Assembly (NCBI GenBank): GCA_017516265.1 | Contig: JAFXDL010000163.1 | Coordinates: forward strand, 1-33,824 | Reading direction: 5' to 3' | Source: Bacteroidaceae bacterium | Lineage (GTDB): Bacteria; Bacteroidota; Bacteroidia; Bacteroidales; Bacteroidaceae | DNA length: 33,824 nt | Part shown: positions 32,610-33,824 of the stretch, one piece after another | How positions within the stretch are numbered: position 1 is the first letter of the stretch | Layout of the letters: each line of letters begins with the position of its first letter | Made by a program: the position numbers and the translations under genes | The notes under the pieces: model-generated | The model's database searches: none | Told to the model about the DNA's origin: nothing | The model's input: only the letters and a program-made list of their open reading frames with translations

Positions 32610-33467
32610 ATGAATTTGAAATTTATAAGTCTGGCAAGCGGAAGTAGTGGTAACTGCTTTTATTTGGGAATGTCCTCGTATGGCATCCTCATCGATAGCG
32701 GTATAGGCATCCGCATGGTGCGCAAAATCTTGCGCGAACGAGGAATTGCCATAGAGTCTATCATGGGCATATTTGTCACCCATGACCATGCCGATCATGT
32801 GCGTAGTGTGGGAAACTTGAGCGAGCAGTTCAATATTCCTGTCTATGCCACCGAAATGGTTCATCGGGGGATGCAGAAGTGCTATTGTATGACCAAGAAA
32901 GTTTCTCCCGCAAACCGGAGAATCATACAGAAGGGAGAGTCTGTCAGTATCAAAGATTTCAGTGTCACCCCTTTTGAAATTCCTCATGACGGGACGGACA
33001 ATGTGGGATACAGCATTCAGTGTGGCGATGTCAACTTCTGCTTCATTACAGATATAGGACACATCACCCCGACGGTGTGTGAGTATGTGTCCCTGAGCCA
33101 CTACTTGATATTGGAGGCCAATTATGATGAGCGCATGTTGGCCGAGGGACCCTACCCTCCCCACTTGCAGGCACGTATCAGTGGAGCGTGTGGTCATCTG
33201 TCCAATCGCGAGGCTGGAGAATTTCTGGCAACTCACTATCCGCCACAGGTGCGACAGATATGGCTATGTCACCTGAGCAAGGAGAACAACAAACCCCATT
33301 TGGCTTACCACGCCGTGTCTGCAGCATTGGAATCGATAGGCAAGAAGGTGGACAGGGATGTCCGGCTGATGGCATTGCCGCGAACATCGCCTACGCAGAT
33401 ATTTGAAATAGGTAAGGACGAAAACTCCCTCTATGGCTCGTATGTGCAAGGGCGCTTGTTTGATTGA
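32610..33467 (+). CDS. MBL-fold metallo-hydrolase, YycJ/WalJ type
   Basis: I start this at MNLKFISLASGSSGNCFYLG (285 residues), the family's usual N-terminus; the frame opens 38 codons earlier with no coding character. The metal site is HDHADH in FVTHDHADHVRSVGNLS (about 60-65), with further ligands in EIPHDGTDNVGY, FITDIGHITPTV and LCHLSKENN. It belongs to the subgroup annotated YycJ/WalJ, often regarded as a nuclease or exonuclease-like enzyme linked to DNA/cell-wall regulation in Firmicutes. The substrate in Bacteroidota is unproven. The tRNA-Lys genes follow, with their own promoter. Confidence 0.85.
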   Translation: MNLKFISLASGSSGNCFYLGMSSYGILIDSGIGIRMVRKILRERGIAIESIMGIFVTHDHADHVRSVGNLSEQFNIPVYATEMVHRGMQKCYCMTKKVSPANRRIIQKGESVSIKDFSVTPFEIPHDGTDNVGYSIQCGDVNFCFITDIGHITPTVCEYVSLSHYLILEANYDERMLAEGPYPPHLQARISGACGHLSNREAGEFLATHYPPQVRQIWLCHLSKENNKPHLAYHAVSAALESIGKKVDRDVRLMALPRTSPTQIFEIGKDENSLYGSYVQGRLFD

Positions 33468-33542
33468 TGCAAAAAAAGTGTTTTGGGAAAGTGTTATAAA
33501 CCAGCCATGTAGAAAAAATGCAAAAAAAGAATTAAAGAAATG

Positions 33543-33574
33543 TTTGGTAGGTTCAGAAATAATGCCTACCTTTG
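33543..33574 (+). promoter_or_regulatory. Promoter of the tRNA-Lys pair
   Basis: -33 TTTG (33543-33546) and -7 TACCTTTG (33567-33574) are separated by 20 bp, an excellent Bacteroidota match, 24 bp upstream of the first tRNA. Confidence 0.8.
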
Positions 33575-33598
33575 CACCGCATTTGAGAAATGAACCAT

Positions 33599-33674
33599 GC
33601 GTTCTTAGCTCAGCTGGTAGAGCAACTGACTCTTAATCAGTGGGTCCAGGGTTCGAATCCCTGAGAGCGTACCA
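33599..33674 (+). tRNA. tRNA-Lys (anticodon CTT), copy 1
   Basis: A 76-nt cloverleaf with encoded CCA. Acceptor gcgttct pairs with agagcgt (two G-U pairs). The D arm is gctc...gagc. The anticodon stem actga/tcagt encloses ctcttaa, giving anticodon CTT for Lys. The T arm is cagggttcgaatccctg. Confidence 0.97.
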
Positions 33675-33699
33675 CAAACAGAAAAGCTCAAATGCACAT

Positions 33700-33775
33700 G
33701 CGTTCTTAGCTCAGCTGGTAGAGCAACTGACTCTTAATCAGTGGGTCCAGGGTTCGAATCCCTGAGAGCGTACCA
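33700..33775 (+). tRNA. tRNA-Lys (anticodon CTT), copy 2
   Basis: Identical in all 76 positions to the first copy, 25 bp downstream and in the same transcript. Same CTT anticodon and encoded CCA. The intergenic 25 bp differs from the flanks, so this is a gene duplication rather than a longer tandem unit. Confidence 0.97.
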
Positions 33776-33780
33776 CAGGA

Positions 33781-33820
33781 AAGGATGTTTCGATCAAATC
33801 GGGGCATCCTTTTTTTCTTT
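33781..33820 (+). terminator. Intrinsic terminator after the tRNA-Lys pair
   Basis: The stem aaggatg (33781-33787) pairs with catcctt (33805-33811), with an inner cgat/atcg extension, and is followed by a T-run with one C. A textbook rho-independent terminator. Confidence 0.9.
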
Positions 33821-33824
33821 TAAC

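Overview
The window reads as chromosomal DNA of a gut-type Bacteroidales bacterium, most likely Bacteroides or Phocaeicola. The evidence is Bacteroidota-style promoters (-7 TAnnTTTG, sometimes with a -33 TTTG about 20 bp upstream), families typical of the phylum (TamL lipoprotein, the ~258-residue AMP nucleosidase, four-helix-bundle suffix protein), many SC-lipobox lipoproteins, and secreted glycan-degrading enzymes whose C-termini have the 'GIYDLQGR...KGIYIINGKK' style. The species cannot be fixed from the sequence alone.

Layout. 1-8.5 kb is mostly housekeeping on the minus strand: pyrK-pyrD (pyrD cut by the left edge), an XRE regulator, holA, AMP nucleosidase, a plus-strand HsdR-N-like nuclease-fold protein, a coiled-coil zinc-ribbon protein with a probable frameshifted tail, a Nif3-family protein, and a four-helix-bundle protein. 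8.6-14.2 kb is a visibly AT-richer island. It carries a minus-strand operon for a CXXX-repeat radical-SAM-modified peptide: Tat-signal precursor with ten Cys every fourth residue, radical SAM/SPASM maturase, a second SPASM protein lacking the radical SAM cluster motif, a small accessory protein, a TatA/TatC pair, and a lipoprotein. A ~400-bp structured, ORF-poor element with a U-tract end lies just upstream of the precursor. 14.4-15.45 kb is a gene-free, repeat-rich stretch: a 23-bp tandem array with an inverted copy, a 22-bp-phased TGTKMACA array, and nested inverted repeats.

15.4-21.8 kb is a minus-strand glycan-degradation cassette: GH88-type unsaturated uronyl hydrolase, a large multidomain alginate-lyase-superfamily protein, and a fusion of a lyase-like helical domain to a GH28/GH49-like beta-helix. 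Together they suggest depolymerisation of a uronic-acid glycan, with lyases producing unsaturated ends that GH88 removes. No SusC/SusD pair or sensor lies in the window. FetA/FetB-like ABC genes sit directly upstream on the same strand. Then come a SugE/Gdx-type SMR exporter (minus) and a divergent GH10 xylanase with two CBM6 modules, followed by cysK and an outer-membrane protein (plus).

28.6-33.8 kb holds a TrmH-family rRNA methyltransferase (minus), divergent tamL (plus), a small lipoprotein (minus), an MBL-fold hydrolase of the YycJ/WalJ type (plus), and two identical tRNA-Lys(CTT) genes with a clear promoter and terminator.

The most interesting item is the CXXX-peptide/Tat operon together with its structured upstream element. 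The operon families are known by name from genome annotation (TIGRFAM-style families recalled from memory). To my knowledge the product, its modification and the upstream RNA are uncharacterised.
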